Assembly (NCBI GenBank): GCA_014529385.2
Contig: CM043966.1
Location: 37,350,239-37,414,238 of the forward strand
Length of the DNA: 64,000 nt
Reading direction: 5' to 3'
Source: Adiantum capillus-veneris
Taxonomy: Eukaryota; Streptophyta; Polypodiopsida; Polypodiales; Pteridaceae
Shown: positions 44,795 through 57,436 of the stretch, in pieces
Layout of the letters: each line of letters starts with the position of its first letter
How positions within the stretch are numbered: position 1 is the first letter of the stretch
Position numbers and translations under genes: made by a program
The notes under the pieces: model-generated
Seen by the model: the letters and a program-made list of their open reading frames with translations, nothing else
Told to the model about the DNA's origin: nothing
Database searches by the model: none

Positions 44795-45845
44795 ATTGCC
44801 CTACACTAAGCCCAAGAGGCACTTTGTGCTTCTCCTATGAGTTGTTTGTAGTAGTAAAGAAGAGGAAGAGGAAGAGGAATGAGTTGTTTTTCTGTAAGTT
44901 GTTAATTTCTGTGTTGTCTGCAAGTTCTGTGATTTCTGCATAATGTTGTGTTTTTTGTTTGCACACAGTCTTTGCACAATTAGTAGTCGTTAGCTTGTTT
45001 GCAGTGAATGAATAAGTAGGAAGGCAGTTAGCAATTTCTGCTTGCACAAAGTCTATACACAGTTTTCTGTCAAGGTTTGCCTGCACACAGTCTTTGCACA
45101 GCAAGGTAGTGAGAGAGGAAGTAGGTGGACAGTTAGCTCACTGTCAGTAAGCAGTTAACAGATTAGTCAGTAGTTAGCACCACTGTTAGTAAGTAGATAA
45201 GGTAGTGAGCTGTCTGTGAGCTGTGAGTTGTTGACTGGGAGGTTAGGTAGGTGACAGTGTGTGTGGCCAAGAAAGGGTCACCCAAACCGCGCGCGGTCAT
45301 CGCCAAATTTTTATTTTTATTTTTTAACCAAAAATATTTAAGCGTGAGTGACTGGGGGGCTACACTAAAATTTTGATCGGGATCGGGATCATTTCCCCAA
45401 GCCCAAGCCCAAGCCCAAGCCCAGGCCCAGGCCTCAGTCCTCAGCCTTATGATATATACTTGAGTCACTCTTATATATATACCCTACCCCCTCAAGAGGG
45501 AATGAGAGCATGTGGGGAAAGTCCTCCACTCTCCTCCCTTCTCTTCCCACTTGCACCCTTAGACTTTCTAATTTGGGCCTAGTTCCCTACTAGAAATTGA
45601 TGGTTTTAGGGATTCCGAGGGCATAAAGTGACCAAACGGAGGGCTATAAAGCACGGCATGTCCCTCTGACCGAGACACTCGTTTTGAGCTATCATACATT
45701 CTATTCTATAGCTAGGTCAGAAAAAAAGGACCAAAAAATCAAAAAATAAATAAATAAGAAAAGACTTGGGTTGCAAAACACCCAAAATTACTAGGTGAGC
45801 AGCCTTCACGGGCCCTCACTGACACTTCTAGGGGATCCAAGTCAT
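44795..45845 (+). other. Element D 5' leader, non-coding
   Basis: About 1 kb without coding signal. It contains repeated GCACACAGTCTTTGCACA-like phrases (44960-45100) and a short hexamer tract of CCCAAG units near 45400-45435. Confidence 0.6.
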
Positions 45846-46409
45846 ATGAACCTACGCTCTGGACGAGTGTTAGAGCACGAGCATATTGGTAGTGCCTCCA
45901 TTTACATGGGCACCCATTATTCCTCCACCCTAGGTTCTGGACCTTCGGCCGGGACTCAAGGTAGCGCGACCCAAGATCCTCATATCGCGTCTAGTGATTC
46001 TTCCTCTGACTACGAAGTCATGGAGGGGTATCCTACACCAAACCCTGATAGTTCAAGTCAAGACATGCATGCCATGGGCCCACGGCCCGGGTCCAGCGTG
46101 TTTAGCCGCTTAAAAGAGACCCTTAGTAGAGCTACTCGCTCCGAACATGCGGTTAATGAAATAAATGAAGGGAGTGGGGAAGTAAATTCGTCATTCATGC
46201 CTAAAATGGACCCTATGCTTCTTGAGAGTGTGCATGTGAATGTTCCATCCACTGCACCTCCTGATCCTTTAGGACTATCTCCCTCTGAGGTTTTACTACC
46301 CGATGATAGGAGTCTTGCCGAAGTACAAGAGATCGAATGCTATATGCAAGCAACAAGGGAGAGGGAAATTGAGAACCTACGAAGGCTAGAACAAAGTCGC
46401 GAGCCCTGA
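45846..46409 (+). pseudogene. Element D Gag N-terminal region
   Basis: The first ATG in frame (45846) gives MNLRSGRVLEHEHIGSASIY; an N-terminal LRSG motif is common in Athila-like Gag. A Ser-rich region and a charged end (REREIENLRRLEQSREP) follow. The frame closes at 46409, while the frame used by the rest of the polyprotein is open from before 46424, so a small indel near 46400 probably split one protein. Confidence 0.65.
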
Positions 46410-46423
46410 AAGCAAAGGCTCCT

Positions 46424-49400
46424 ATGACAACAATCATGCCAGCAGAGCAACCAAGTGCTACCAAGGTAGCAGTCATGGAGAGGCAAGCTATGGGGAGCAA
46501 TAATGCTTCCACTTCAAGGGAAACCTCCAGCACGCCAGGCCTAGATGGGATATTCCTAAACGAAAATTGGGAGTATGACCTACAAGCAGAAGCTTTAACT
46601 GATCGGTACACAGGAAACACCTATCATGTGGGTTGGTTAGATGTTCTACAATCCACATCGGGTGCTACTAGCATAGATGAGCAACAATAGAAAGTCTGTG
46701 ATGTCCTCGATAGGATTGTCGAGTTAGAAAGACAGAACACAAGGATCAACATGCCTTCAACAGGCCTAATGAGATTCTTGGATACGGGAAAGGCCAACCA
46801 ACCAACCCTGTCACAAATGAAGACTCCCTCAGTGAGCCCCATTGATCCTCCATATGTTGTTTCGCCAGGAGCCTCAGTACAATCTGAGCCCACAAGTGGC
46901 AGCTTTACCTTCCCAGATCTATCTCATCTTTCTCTTAATGACACTACGGCTACCATGCATATCCCAATGGTGAGCATGACAAGAAGTACACCATGGAGTT
47001 CATTTGTTAACACGGCGCCAATGCCTAGTAGCACGGTGCCCCCAACTATACCTACATGTATGTATCAATCATGTGCACTTGTCGTACCTCAGCCTCATGT
47101 AGCTCCTACACCTCCGATTATTCCAAGAGCTTACAATCCACAATGGAATTATCCAAGCTCTTATACAAGTGGAGCCATGCCATATAATAATAACATGCCA
47201 TATCAGGCACCCCCTATGCCTAGGGCCACGCCTGTAAACTTTGGACCACAGTCTGGTACACCACCATACGAAATTTGGGACCCAAGAGCCGCGCGTATGC
47301 CAAGGCCAAGGCCAACTCCCATCTCACATGTGGCTCCAGAAGCACATACACCCATTATACCTGCTCAAATAGGAGATTTGGCAGCGTTTACTCAAACTAT
47401 CGGTCGCTCTATTGCGGAAAACATGCGTAGTGCACCTAATAGAGAGCCTAGGAGCAAGGCAGTTCAAGTAGCTAAGCTCACACAGAAATTCAGTGGAGAC
47501 GGAGATGCTAGAAAGCATATGGAAGTCTTTGAACATGTGTGCGATTCCTTGGAAGAGCACAATGAGCTACATAAGTGTAAGGCTTTGAGTTTTACCCTAA
47601 GCGGAAAGGCAGGAGATTGGTATAGAACCTTAAGAGTAGAAGAGAAAACGATCTACTCTACTCTTAGGAGACTGTTCTTAAAAGAATACATACGAGAGGG
47701 AGTACTTTGGGGTGTAGCCTCTCAGCTCCAGAAAGCCCAACGAGAAGAAGGTGAATCCGTGAGAGACTTCATTAGTCGCCTAAAGAATTTGAATTCTCGA
47801 TGCAATCCAAACGAGCGATTCAACAACAACCAATTGCTCGATATATTCATTAGGGGACTACGACATGAAAGTATCTATAATGGCCTAGTCATTAGAGGTA
47901 TCACTACGTGGGAAGCAGTCACCATGAATGCAATCCAATTGGAGGATAATTTAATGATTGCAGGAGAAAGAGTGTCTGTCGAGCCGAAGTCAACTAGCTC
48001 GCAAGCATCAGGGCATGAGCCAATGAAGATAAAGCCAATCGTGAAAGAGCAAAAGATATCTGAGATGACTTTGGCAGATCTCACCAAGGCCATCCAAGAA
48101 AGCCTTAGGGGTAATCGTGCTCCACAAAACACTCACATGTATCCAAGAAGGGAGCAACAATGGTGCTCAATTTGCTTAGGCCCACATACTACGAGTGAAT
48201 GCCCTACTTTCAGAGTAAAGTTTAACGGGACTTGTAACGCGTGTGGTAGGTATGGCCATCAAGCGAAGGATTGCCTAATGCTTAAACGCATCATGGAAAA
48301 TAGACTGCCTATAGCTTGGGTAGACTCACCTCGAGTTCCTGCATTGATGCCTACCCCACCCATGGAGCAACAGTTGCCATTACGGCACATGGTCCCTAGA
48401 ACCCAAAATGTGGTCCAAACCACACCGTTGCCACCTCCAGTGCTAGGACTGCAACCCCCTCATCCAAGAGTTACACCTATGAACCAAATAGGTTGCGAGT
48501 CATCTAGTACTTATGTAGATTGCGAAGGGGACATAGACCCTAGTATCACCTATGGAGTCGGCATGCTTGAGGAGTGTCCCATGTACTATATGGAAGACCA
48601 TTGGGGACAAATCAAACCAGTATATCAAGCTATTGCGCTAGCAGCAAGAGGCCAAAACATTAATAGTTTGGCCAGGAGACCACCTCTTCAGTGCTACGAA
48701 TGTGGTGGACCACATCGAGTAGCTGAGTGCCCAATTAGAATGCAAAAGAATGCTGCACTAATGCAAACAAGTCAAGGGAGTGCATTGGCAATGCCAATAC
48801 TCATTTGTAATCGTTGTGGCATAGATCATTTGATTGCACAGTGTCCTAACAATCCAAACGCATTGAAAATCACACCATTGAACTTAATAGAGATTGTTGA
48901 TGGGACACCACCAACTATAAACATAGCACCAGTGAATGCACTCACACGGTCGATGCTCCAAAAGCAAAATTACATCCTCGAAGAGAGAGATGCTGCATCC
49001 ATTGGCCGAGCGAGAAAGAAGAAAACACGAAGAAAGAAATCCCTTAATGCTTCTAGCTCAAAACCTAGTTCAAAGACTAACATAGGGACAGGAGAGGATC
49101 CCGTGTATATGAATGACCATGAGGATGACTCAGATTTGATAGAGACCACGGAGACCAAAACTGTTACTACAAAGGAAAAAGCCAGTGAGGAGGATCACGA
49201 GAGGGAATTACGACGAACACCAAAAGAGTATTCAAAGTTAAACCACCCAGTTGCGAACCCCCAAGATAAGCCACGAGAGACGAAAAATGAGGATTGCAAG
49301 AGAAAGATTGGAACCTATCCAAACCCAACAGTGGAAATTGAACGAGTCCAACAATTGAGGGGTTTGGTGGAAGAAACTCAACGAACATTAGAACCTGAAC

Positions 49401-50332
49401 CCAAACATATCCAGATGTCGGACACAGTGTTTCCCACACAAGTTCAACCTCACAAGAACTATAGGCCGTTAGCTATACCCAGTATCATTCGGGAAGAGAG
49501 TGAGGGTAGGACATCTGAAAGTGGACACACACCTTTCCTACTAGAGAGAATGTTTGATGAGGGAATGCCCGACCCCCTTGAGGAAGTGGAGATTCCATCT
49601 TCACCATTCTCTTGTCAGGGTCCCACGTCCCACAAGATGCCATTAAATGTTGCCAAATTGATGGATTTCATGTCTTCAGAAGTTAGAACCACCATCATGT
49701 CCAAACTATATAAAGACCCCGAGCTAGTCTCAGCTCTTCGAGCCTTCCTCAATGGAGAATTACAGGCCGGATTACCACAGTTTTCACATATGAACAAACC
49801 TGACTCGGTAATGAATGATGAGGAACATTTAGCACCACCATCTGACCTAGCGGGACATGAATCTGTAATTGAAGTACCCGTTAACAAGTTGGGGCAATAC
49901 TTTGAAGGTGATGAATCTAATGCTACTCTGCCAATCACTACTAAAGGATTAACTGTAAAGGGAGTCCTTGATGGTGGTGCGGGAGTCAGCATGGTGACAA
50001 AGAGTTTTTGGGAGTCTATGGGGCGACCTCACCTTGAAGCCACAAGCGTAGTGGTAAAAATGGCTAATGGATCTATTGTTACGCCTATTGGAATAAGGCA
50101 GACTTTCATTGTTATGGATTTTTCCAAGCATCCTATGTCATTTGAGATGATCTTAGGGCGTCCATTCATGAGGGAAGCAAAAATGGTGCATGACTGGTCC
50201 AAAAACCACGTCTACTTACAGTTCCAAGACTCTGTCATTCGAGTTGATCTTTTAAGTGGTCGAACGCATCCTCTAGGAAATAAATTCATCATTGATAATC
50301 GATCAGACACAACAATTCACTCAGCTCCATGA
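46424..50332 (+). pseudogene. Element D Gag and protease
   Basis: One frame with a TAG at 46688 and a TGA at 50330. Capsid: FSGDGDARKHMEVFEHVCDS (about 47490-47550) to FISRLKNLNSRCNP. Four zinc knuckles: near 48163 (CSICLGPHTTSEC), 48233 (CNACGRYGHQAKDC), 48693 (CYECGGPHRVAEC) and 48806 (CNRCGIDHLIAQC). A basic/acidic spacer follows. Protease: VKGVLDGGAGVSMVTKSFWE, catalytic Asp at 49970, in the D-G-G-A form seen in Tat-like elements, with MILGRPFMREAKMVHDW closing the fold. From 46751 the frame is open for 1,193 codons, longer than most Gag-protease units because of the extra knuckles. Confidence 0.88.
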
Positions 50333-51184
50333 CAGTATTGTTACACGTGTAACGAAGACACGGATATTGGGGAGAACTCTCCTTATATGGATATCCTACC
50401 CGGAATGGCTGAGTCAGACAATGTCGATTGGGTACACCTAGCGGCAACTATAGATACATGGGGAGCTAGAGGAACAACCTGGGTAACACCAGATGGGGAA
50501 GAGATACCACACATTGCACTAGTAAACATGTTAGGTGTAGCGCATGTAACATCCGATGATAAGAAAGAGGCACACCTACCTGAGAGTGAAACCGATGATT
50601 CCTCAAAGGCTTCAGGCCAATACACATCAGAAACGGAATCTCAGGGAGAAATGGATTCAGAACCTGAGGAAACATCGAGTGAGCCAAGTATAGAAACTGA
50701 ACACTCAAGGTCTAGTACGACCATCTATGGTAATTTATATGAGAGTGAAGAAGATACAAGCGAAGACCTATCAAGCGAGTCGAGTTCAAACATTTACCAA
50801 AATCAAAACCTTAACAAGAAACAAAGGTCATATAAGAGACGACGATATCGAGCAAATGTGAGAGCTAGGATAAACAAGGAAAGATCTACTGCAGAATGGC
50901 TTAGCTATCTAGGGGCATGTGATGCTCATCGAAAGCTAGTAGACAATTGGGGTGAACATCTCCAGAGTGTCATGTGGTGCAGCCCGCGACCCATTGACCT
51001 CGCTCAATTCGAGGTTATAGAGCCGAAATTGAGTCGAACTATAAGAAGACGTCAAAACCGAGAGTTAGCACAACAACAAAAGGAGGCATAACTAAAAGAA
51101 AGGTCTCCGTCAGGACAAGAGCCTGCTGACTTACATACGGCTCCTGAACATTTTAAATCTTATACCACGGGGGAGCGAAAGGTT
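50333..51184 (+). pseudogene. Element D linker between protease and RT
   Basis: Same frame as Gag-protease and RT. It starts with QYCYTCNEDTDIGENSPYMD, contains a Ser/Glu-rich acidic stretch (TSEDLSSESSSNIYQNQNLN) and a basic stretch (RSYKRRRYRANVRARINKER), and is closed by a TAA at 51089. No domain is recognised. Confidence 0.6.
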
Positions 51185-53929
51185 GTGTATGCCAAAGCCC
51201 AACGAATACCTACCAATGGAAGCAGTGGAGTCTATGATGGTCCAGCGGTAGTTAAAGAGATAGAATTAGCAGAACCAGGTGAGGAGTCTAAACCAGTCTT
51301 TATTGCTCAAGACCTTACCGAAACTGAAGAGGCTGTATTTAAGGATCTCCTCAAGGAATACAAGGATATCTTTGCTTGGACATATCATGACATGAAGGGC
51401 GTTGCACCTTCTGTGGTGCAACATACAATTCCCATGATCAACACTGCTAAACCCGTCCAGCAACGACCCTATCCAATGAATCCTAGGTACGCCAAAATTG
51501 TACAAGAGGAGATTGAAAAACTTATCCAATATGGATTCATATACCCTATTGAGCACTCAGAATGGGTTTCTCCAATAGTCATTGTGCCAAAAAAGAATGG
51601 GAAACTAAGAGTGTGCGTGGACCTCAAGAAAGTTAATGCAGCTACTAGGAGAGATCATTATCCTCTGCCATATTCAGAACATGTGCTTGAAAGAGTTGCG
51701 GGCAAGGAAGCTTATAGCTTTTTAGATGGGTACTCTGGTTACAATCAGATCACAATTGCATTAGAGGACCAAGCTAAAATTGCTTTTATCACAGAGTTTG
51801 GAGTGTTTGCATTTCATGTTATGGCTTTTGGCTTAACGAATGCCCCTGCTACATTCCAACGATTAATAAACACTGCGTTTAAAGAATTTCTAAGCGAGTT
51901 TTGTGAAGCTTTCCTAGACGACCTTTGTGTTTATTCTTCTCGGGAGAAGCATTTGTTATATCTACGAAAAATATTTGAAAGGTGCAGATTTTATCGCATC
52001 TCATTGAACCCTTTCAAATGCCAATTTTGGGTTAAGCATGGAGTCATTCTAGGGCATATAGTGTCCAAGAACGGGATATCCACATATGAGAGTAAGATTA
52101 AAGCCATTGCCGATTTGCCACCACCTACTAACTATAAAGGAGTTCAAAGATTTATGGGCCATGTTGGTTATTATCGAAGCTTTATTTTAAACTTTGCCGA
52201 GATAGCGCGTCCATTGTACAAGCTTCTTATCGAGTTTCACTGGACGGAAGAATGTCATCAATCTTATGAGTTATTAAAGAAGGCCCTAACAAGTGCTCCA
52301 ATCCTGCGAACACCTGATTGGAATGTACCTTTTCATGTGCATATTGATGCATCAAATTTTGCTACTGGGTGTGTTCTAACTCAACCACGAGAACATAAAT
52401 TGGACTACCCTATTAGCTTTGCAAGTCGCCAATTAAATGATGCCGAGATGAACTACACTACTACAGAGCGCGAAGGTCTAGCTATGATTTACGTAGTAAA
52501 GAAATTTCGCTATTACCTTCTTGCTACCAAGTTTGTGTTTTATGTTGATCATCAAGCATTGCTATATTTGGTAAACAAGCCGTGTTCCACAGGTCGAATT
52601 ACACGATGGTTGTTAATTCTTCTTGAGTTTGACTTCACCGTTGTTGTGAGGCCTGGGAGAAAACATGTCATGGCGGATCATTTATCTCGTATCCCTAATG
52701 GCGAAGCTCCTACGGGGGTTGATGATGAATTGCCTGATACTCCTTTGTTCATTGTTGAGACAATGCGTGAATGGAGTGAAAAGATTGTTAACTTCTTAGT
52801 TAATGGTTTTCCACCCAAAGAACTGCGAAAAGATATAGCTCGAAAATTAATCAAGGAATGCGAACCCTATTGCTTACTGGCTGGAACTCTCTATAAGAGA
52901 GGAAAAGATGATGTTCTTAGACGTTGTGCCCGCGAGGAGGAGTATTTATATATTCTACAAGAGGCACACATGGGCGTAGCTGGTGGTCACTTTTCAGGAA
53001 AGTTGACTGCCCGAAAGGTCTTACAGTCAGGCTATTGGCGGCCCACTCTGTTTAAGGATGCATCACTTTTTGCAAAGGGATGTGATGAATGCCAACGCTT
53101 CAACAAGCCACAAAGAAGGGATAGGATGCCTCTACATCCCATCAAGGTAACCCAACCATTTGAAAAGTGGGGCTTAGACTTTGTAGGACCGATTAGTCCG
53201 GCTGCACGTAACACGCAATCACGATATATCATTGTCGCTACCGACTATGTAACCAAATGGGCTCAAGCAAAAGCAACACGAAAGGCGGATGCAAAAACAA
53301 CAGCTAAGTTCCTCTTTGAGAACATTATCACACGTTTTGGATGTCCCTTTGAACTTGTGAGTGACAATGGAACTCATTTTATAAATGAAGTAATAAAAGA
53401 ACTCACATCAAACTTCATGATATCTCACCACAAGTCTACACCCTATTATCCCCAAGCAAATGGCCAAGCTGAGAGTACCAACAAAACTCTCATCTCCATT
53501 TTGACAAAGACAGTCGAGGCTCATCACACTGATTGGGACCTAAAGCTTACATCAGCTTTATGGGCTTATCGTACTGTGTATAAAGTTGCTATTAATTGCA
53601 CACCGTTTAAGATGGTGTATGGTCAAGAAGCAGTTATGCCATGGGAGTTTGTCATTCCTAATCTTCGAGTAGCTTCTCAAGAAGGTTGGGATGGTAACCC
53701 CTTAGTAGAGCGACTATATATCCTGGAAAGGCTAGATGAAGAAAGGCAATTAGCTGTGCGAAATGCTCTAGTGGAGAAGGATAGGAGAAAGAAGTGGTTT
53801 GATAGCCATGTAAAGGATAAAGACATCAAGGTTGGTGATAAAGTTCTTATGTACGGGGTACGTAATGAAAAGAAGAAATTGAAATACGCTTGTAAGGGAC
53901 CATATCGAGTGTGTGAAATTACTCCGTAA
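51185..53929 (+). pseudogene. Element D reverse transcriptase, RNase H and integrase
   Basis: 914 uninterrupted codons. RT: VPKKNGKLRVCVDLKKVNAA, AFGLTNAPATFQRLI, active site FLDD (51911-51922), GHIVSKNGIS. RNase H: HVHIDASNFATG, TEREGLAM, YVDHQALLYL. Integrase: zinc-binding EAHMGVAGGHF...CDECQRF, then the DDE triad in GLDFVGPI, VSDNGTHF and GQAESTNKT (about 53169, 53357 and 53468), ending in the GPYRV motif of the C-terminal domain. All catalytic residues seem present. Polyprotein continuity is broken by the TAA at 51089 before it and the TAA at 53927 after it. Confidence 0.92.
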
Positions 53930-55402
53930 GGTACCATTCGTGTGGAGACTCTAGATGGAGTTGAAACCATTGGATTCCTTAATGGGAGTAAATTCAAAAG
54001 ATATTATGATCCTCTAAGCCAGGAAGAGTTGCAAGCCATCCATCAAAAGAAGGCTGCCAAGGAACAAGCAGAGCTTAAAAAAATCCAAGCAAGAGTTGAG
54101 GCTCGAGAACGATAACAACGTCTTAGACGCCAACGAGAGGCTAATCTAGGAATCACGCAAGCATTTTTCGAGGACACAGATGACGACTCATTAGAATCTG
54201 AGCCACCCCTACGATACCCAATTGAGCTAAATAGCCCCTATGGGAAAGTACTATACAATGCTTTATTAGATACTGGAGCTAAACACAATTTGTTATCCTA
54301 TGGAGTTTGGTGTCAATTAGGGAAACCGACCCTATCTCCGAGTACGATGCAAGTCAAGGGCATTAATAAAAAGAAAAGTGCTATTCTTGGAGTCCTTCAG
54401 ACCCCTGTTGTTTATGACAATGGAAGCATAGTGCAGAGGTTTCTAGTCATGCCCGTAGGAGCTATGGAAGGCAACGTAAACCTGGGACGCACGTGGATGT
54501 TGGCAACCAAATGCACTATTGATTGGGATACTGGTAGTGTCACGACGCGACCACCAACTCTTACCCCTATCATTCAAGCAAAGTCACCTACGTTGCAAAC
54601 TCTAGCAAAGTTGAAGGATAGCCAACATTCACAAGCCAAGGTGGTTAACTCGTCTTTGCCGGCTACCCATGAATCTAACACTTCAACACTTGTAGTTGCA
54701 ACAAGCAGTAATATTGCAAGTACTCAACCTGCACGACCTAAGAGTACATATCAATGGGTCCCCAAGGCCTTACTTCCAACTACCTCAACCCTCCCATCCA
54801 TTCCAAGAAAAAATTTCCCAGGAAAACCAAGAGCGCGCCCTAGGAGAGTCAAGACCAAATCACGATGGATTCCAAAACAACTATTAGAATCCCAAGGCTA
54901 CTATGATGGAAATGAGAAAATTTGGGTACCTAAACGTAAAATGTGTCCTTCCCTATCGACAACAAACCCATATGAGTCAAACAGTGTAACGCTAAAGCCA
55001 ATGGCAGACCGTGGGAAGTGAAAGATCACAGAATGCTACACACCTAGTCCAGAGCTAGTTTGGGCTCCAAGGCAAAACCAATTTATTCCACCTAGCTCAG
55101 GAAGGGGGGAGTTCCATGAAGCTTCTAGCTCCTCATGTAATACATCCATAGAGGTAAAAGCTTCTACACAGCCTACATCTATAGTAGTGGACCTCCATGA
55201 AGCTACAAAAGAATCCACACCTCCCAGTGTTCAAGAATCACCTAATGAACCACTTCAAGTTCGATCCTGGGAGAGTACCTTACCACCCTTGCAACTTGAC
55301 GAGGCACTTAGGGTAATAGAAAACTACTGGCAAAAATCATCACCTATTACCAACTGGAACAATTGGTTTCAAAGGGTGACGACATCATTTCAAACGGTAT
55401 AA
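53930..55402 (+). pseudogene. Element D 3' coding region with a second aspartic-protease-like motif
   Basis: Continues the integrase frame after a TAA at 53927, with further stops at 54113 (TAA) and 55019 (TGA). The beginning (RVETLDGVETIGFLNGSKFK) finishes the integrase tail and is followed by a charged coiled-coil-like stretch. Then comes GKVLYNALLDTGAKHNLLSY, a D-T-G-A retropepsin-type motif with Asp at 54269, and later VNLGRTWMLATKCTIDWDTG, where a flap/second hydrophobic-G element could lie. The rest is Ser/Thr/Pro-rich with four W-[VIA]-P-[KR] repeats (QWVPK, RWIPK, IWVPK, VWAPR). A protease-like domain downstream of integrase is not standard for Ty3/gypsy. Function unknown. Confidence 0.7.
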
Positions 55403-55648
55403 TCTACCCAAGGAAGGGGGGAGTGTTTGTGGACATCCATCATTCACTTGCTTCCCTCTCAACCTTTCTCCTTTACCTCTTAATCTCCGATCTTAGGGAA
55501 TGTATATATAAAGCCTTATACTCACAAAAACAAGATAAAAAAGTAAAAGAGCAAGAGCCATAACACAAATCATAAAAACAAATTATGCACAAGAACACGA
55601 CCCTTGTAATATTTGCACTCTAACCATCATCTATTTGCGTGTACAGAT

Positions 55649-56071
55649 ATGGCTAGTACGCTAGAGTCATCCACTCCTGCCTTGGGTGAGAGGTACCCTC
55701 GTTACTTTTCACAAATATTTCACATGGTCTTTCTAGTGCTTGCATGTGAATGGGATTTGATAGGTACGCTAGCATGTGAGAGGAATTTTGAGGAGTTAGA
55801 ATGGCTGATACGTCTCTTGACCACGTCTGATCCATACTTAGTAGAGAGCGTTTCTCCCATTGCACAAGCCTACCCTTTTGACCAAGATGACTATAGGCGT
55901 CTAGTGACCTTCTTAGTAAACATGGGCACCTATGATGAAGAAGAAAATTTACACGACTACACGGATGGCACATATGGTCTCATGGATGATGACTTTGTTT
56001 ATCTCGACGACGAAGATAGGGGTTTAGCCTTAGGGTTTCCGCCCAACCTCTACAATATCCTATTCCCTTGA
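55649..56071 (+). CDS. Element D small 3' ORF at the env-like position
   Basis: A 140-codon frame from ATG 55649 (MASTLESSTPALGERYPRYF) to a TGA at 56071, with an acidic C-terminal half (YLDDEDRGLALGFPPNLYNI). Immediately upstream is TTGCGTGTACAG, a good 3' splice acceptor, suggesting expression from a spliced transcript as for env-like ORFs of some Athila elements. There is no convincing membrane span or signal peptide, so env identity is not supported. A hydrophobic frame follows at 56085-56348 but may be a by-product of T-rich sequence. Confidence 0.5.
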   Translation: MASTLESSTPALGERYPRYFSQIFHMVFLVLACEWDLIGTLACERNFEELEWLIRLLTTSDPYLVESVSPIAQAYPFDQDDYRRLVTFLVNMGTYDEEENLHDYTDGTYGLMDDDFVYLDDEDRGLALGFPPNLYNILFP

Positions 56072-56348
56072 CTCTCTAGGGGGAGTGCAAATAATTAGGT
56101 TAGGGTTCCTTATGTTTTTTGTTGTGTTCAATAAGTGTTGGTACCTTTTTCCACTAATGTGCCTACAGGTATTCCTTTTGTTTCCTAGTGTGTACAGGAG
56201 CGTGTTGCTATTGGTAGGATTTGGACCTTCATGGAATCTTTATCTCGACTCACTCTTCAAATCAAGCGCGACCATCGACACAAACAGGTGTTTCTTGTCC
56301 ATTAGCATTGTCCCTTATCTTTTTTGCATCTATGATTGTCAGCTTTAA

Positions 56349-57422
56349 TTGTGATTGGTCACCTAATATTCACCGCATTTGCTTAGTATCAAACATTTAA
56401 TTCAATGTAATTTTTTGTCATAATCACTTGTCTAGGTTTAAAAATCAAGCAGTCCGACAAACTAGTTTGACCAAGTTAGGTGTTAGAAATCTTCTCTTAA
56501 TACCATGGGGAATGCCTTCCTAATAATTAATGGTTACTTAGGTTCTTAATCCGATTTAGGCAGCATTGTGTGAAATGTACTAGGGCTTTCTAGTGGGCTT
56601 GACCCTATTGACCTTTAGCTTAAGTATTATAAAGGGAGTTTACTAGTGTGATGATCCTGGGGAGGTGTATCAGTGTTATATGACCCCCCAAAGTTACAAA
56701 ATTAAAATGCTGAAAATGAAAAAACAAAAAATCAAGTGCCACACTATAAAATCTTAAGCTGGAAGAGAAATCTCAGCTTGATTTGGTACTTCACTCACAT
56801 GTATTGCCTATGGTACTAGAGCCCTAGAGGTTCCCAGTATGGGCGCTTTTACTTGAAAAGCAAAAAACCCAAGGCATACAAAATAAGCACACACATCAAA
56901 ATTGAATCACTGTGAACAGACTTTGGGGGGTCAAAGAAAAAGTAATCAGTCAGGCGATGATTTCATGAGAAATTCTTTTTATGGTAGCTTAACTACAAGG
57001 TCTTCTAGATATAGCCTCTAGTCAGCCCTCAAACATGAATACTTGGCTCTCGCAATTAAACAACTTAATTGACCACAGAAAATTAAGAAGCTTACCCATG
57101 GTATTAATATTCAATCTCTAGTGCCTTTCGACCGTCAAATTAGCCCAGACTTGTTTAAATTTTTACCTTTACATCTGTTTATGCATTTGATTACATTGCA
57201 ATTTAATGTTCATTGCTGACAAATTGTTTGAAATTCTTTTACCAATCAATTTGTCTACCTAAAACTGCATATGCTTTTTAATCACTTATGAGAATGCAAT
57301 TACTGTGCCAATGTTGTTTGATTTTGCAGTGACTGAAGAAGGCTAAGGACATTCATCTCAAATGCTCTTCCACCTCGACGAACGAGCTTCAACTCAATAG
57401 CTTTCGAGGACGGAATCTACAT
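56349..57422 (+). other. Element D 3' non-coding region
   Basis: AT-rich, without coding signal, ending at the polypurine tract. Confidence 0.5.
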
Positions 57423-57436
57423 CAGGAAGGGGGGCA
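57423..57436 (+). other. Polypurine tract of element D
   Basis: CAGGAAGGGGGGCA directly before the right LTR. Confidence 0.85.

Noticed and set aside
45390-45435. CCCAAG hexamer tract as an interstitial telomere repeat
   Set aside because: Plant telomere units are CCCTAAA; this short hexamer run in the leader of element D does not match.
55649-56071. Calling the D 3' ORF an envelope protein
   Set aside because: No signal peptide or convincing membrane span in the ORF itself; only its position is env-like.
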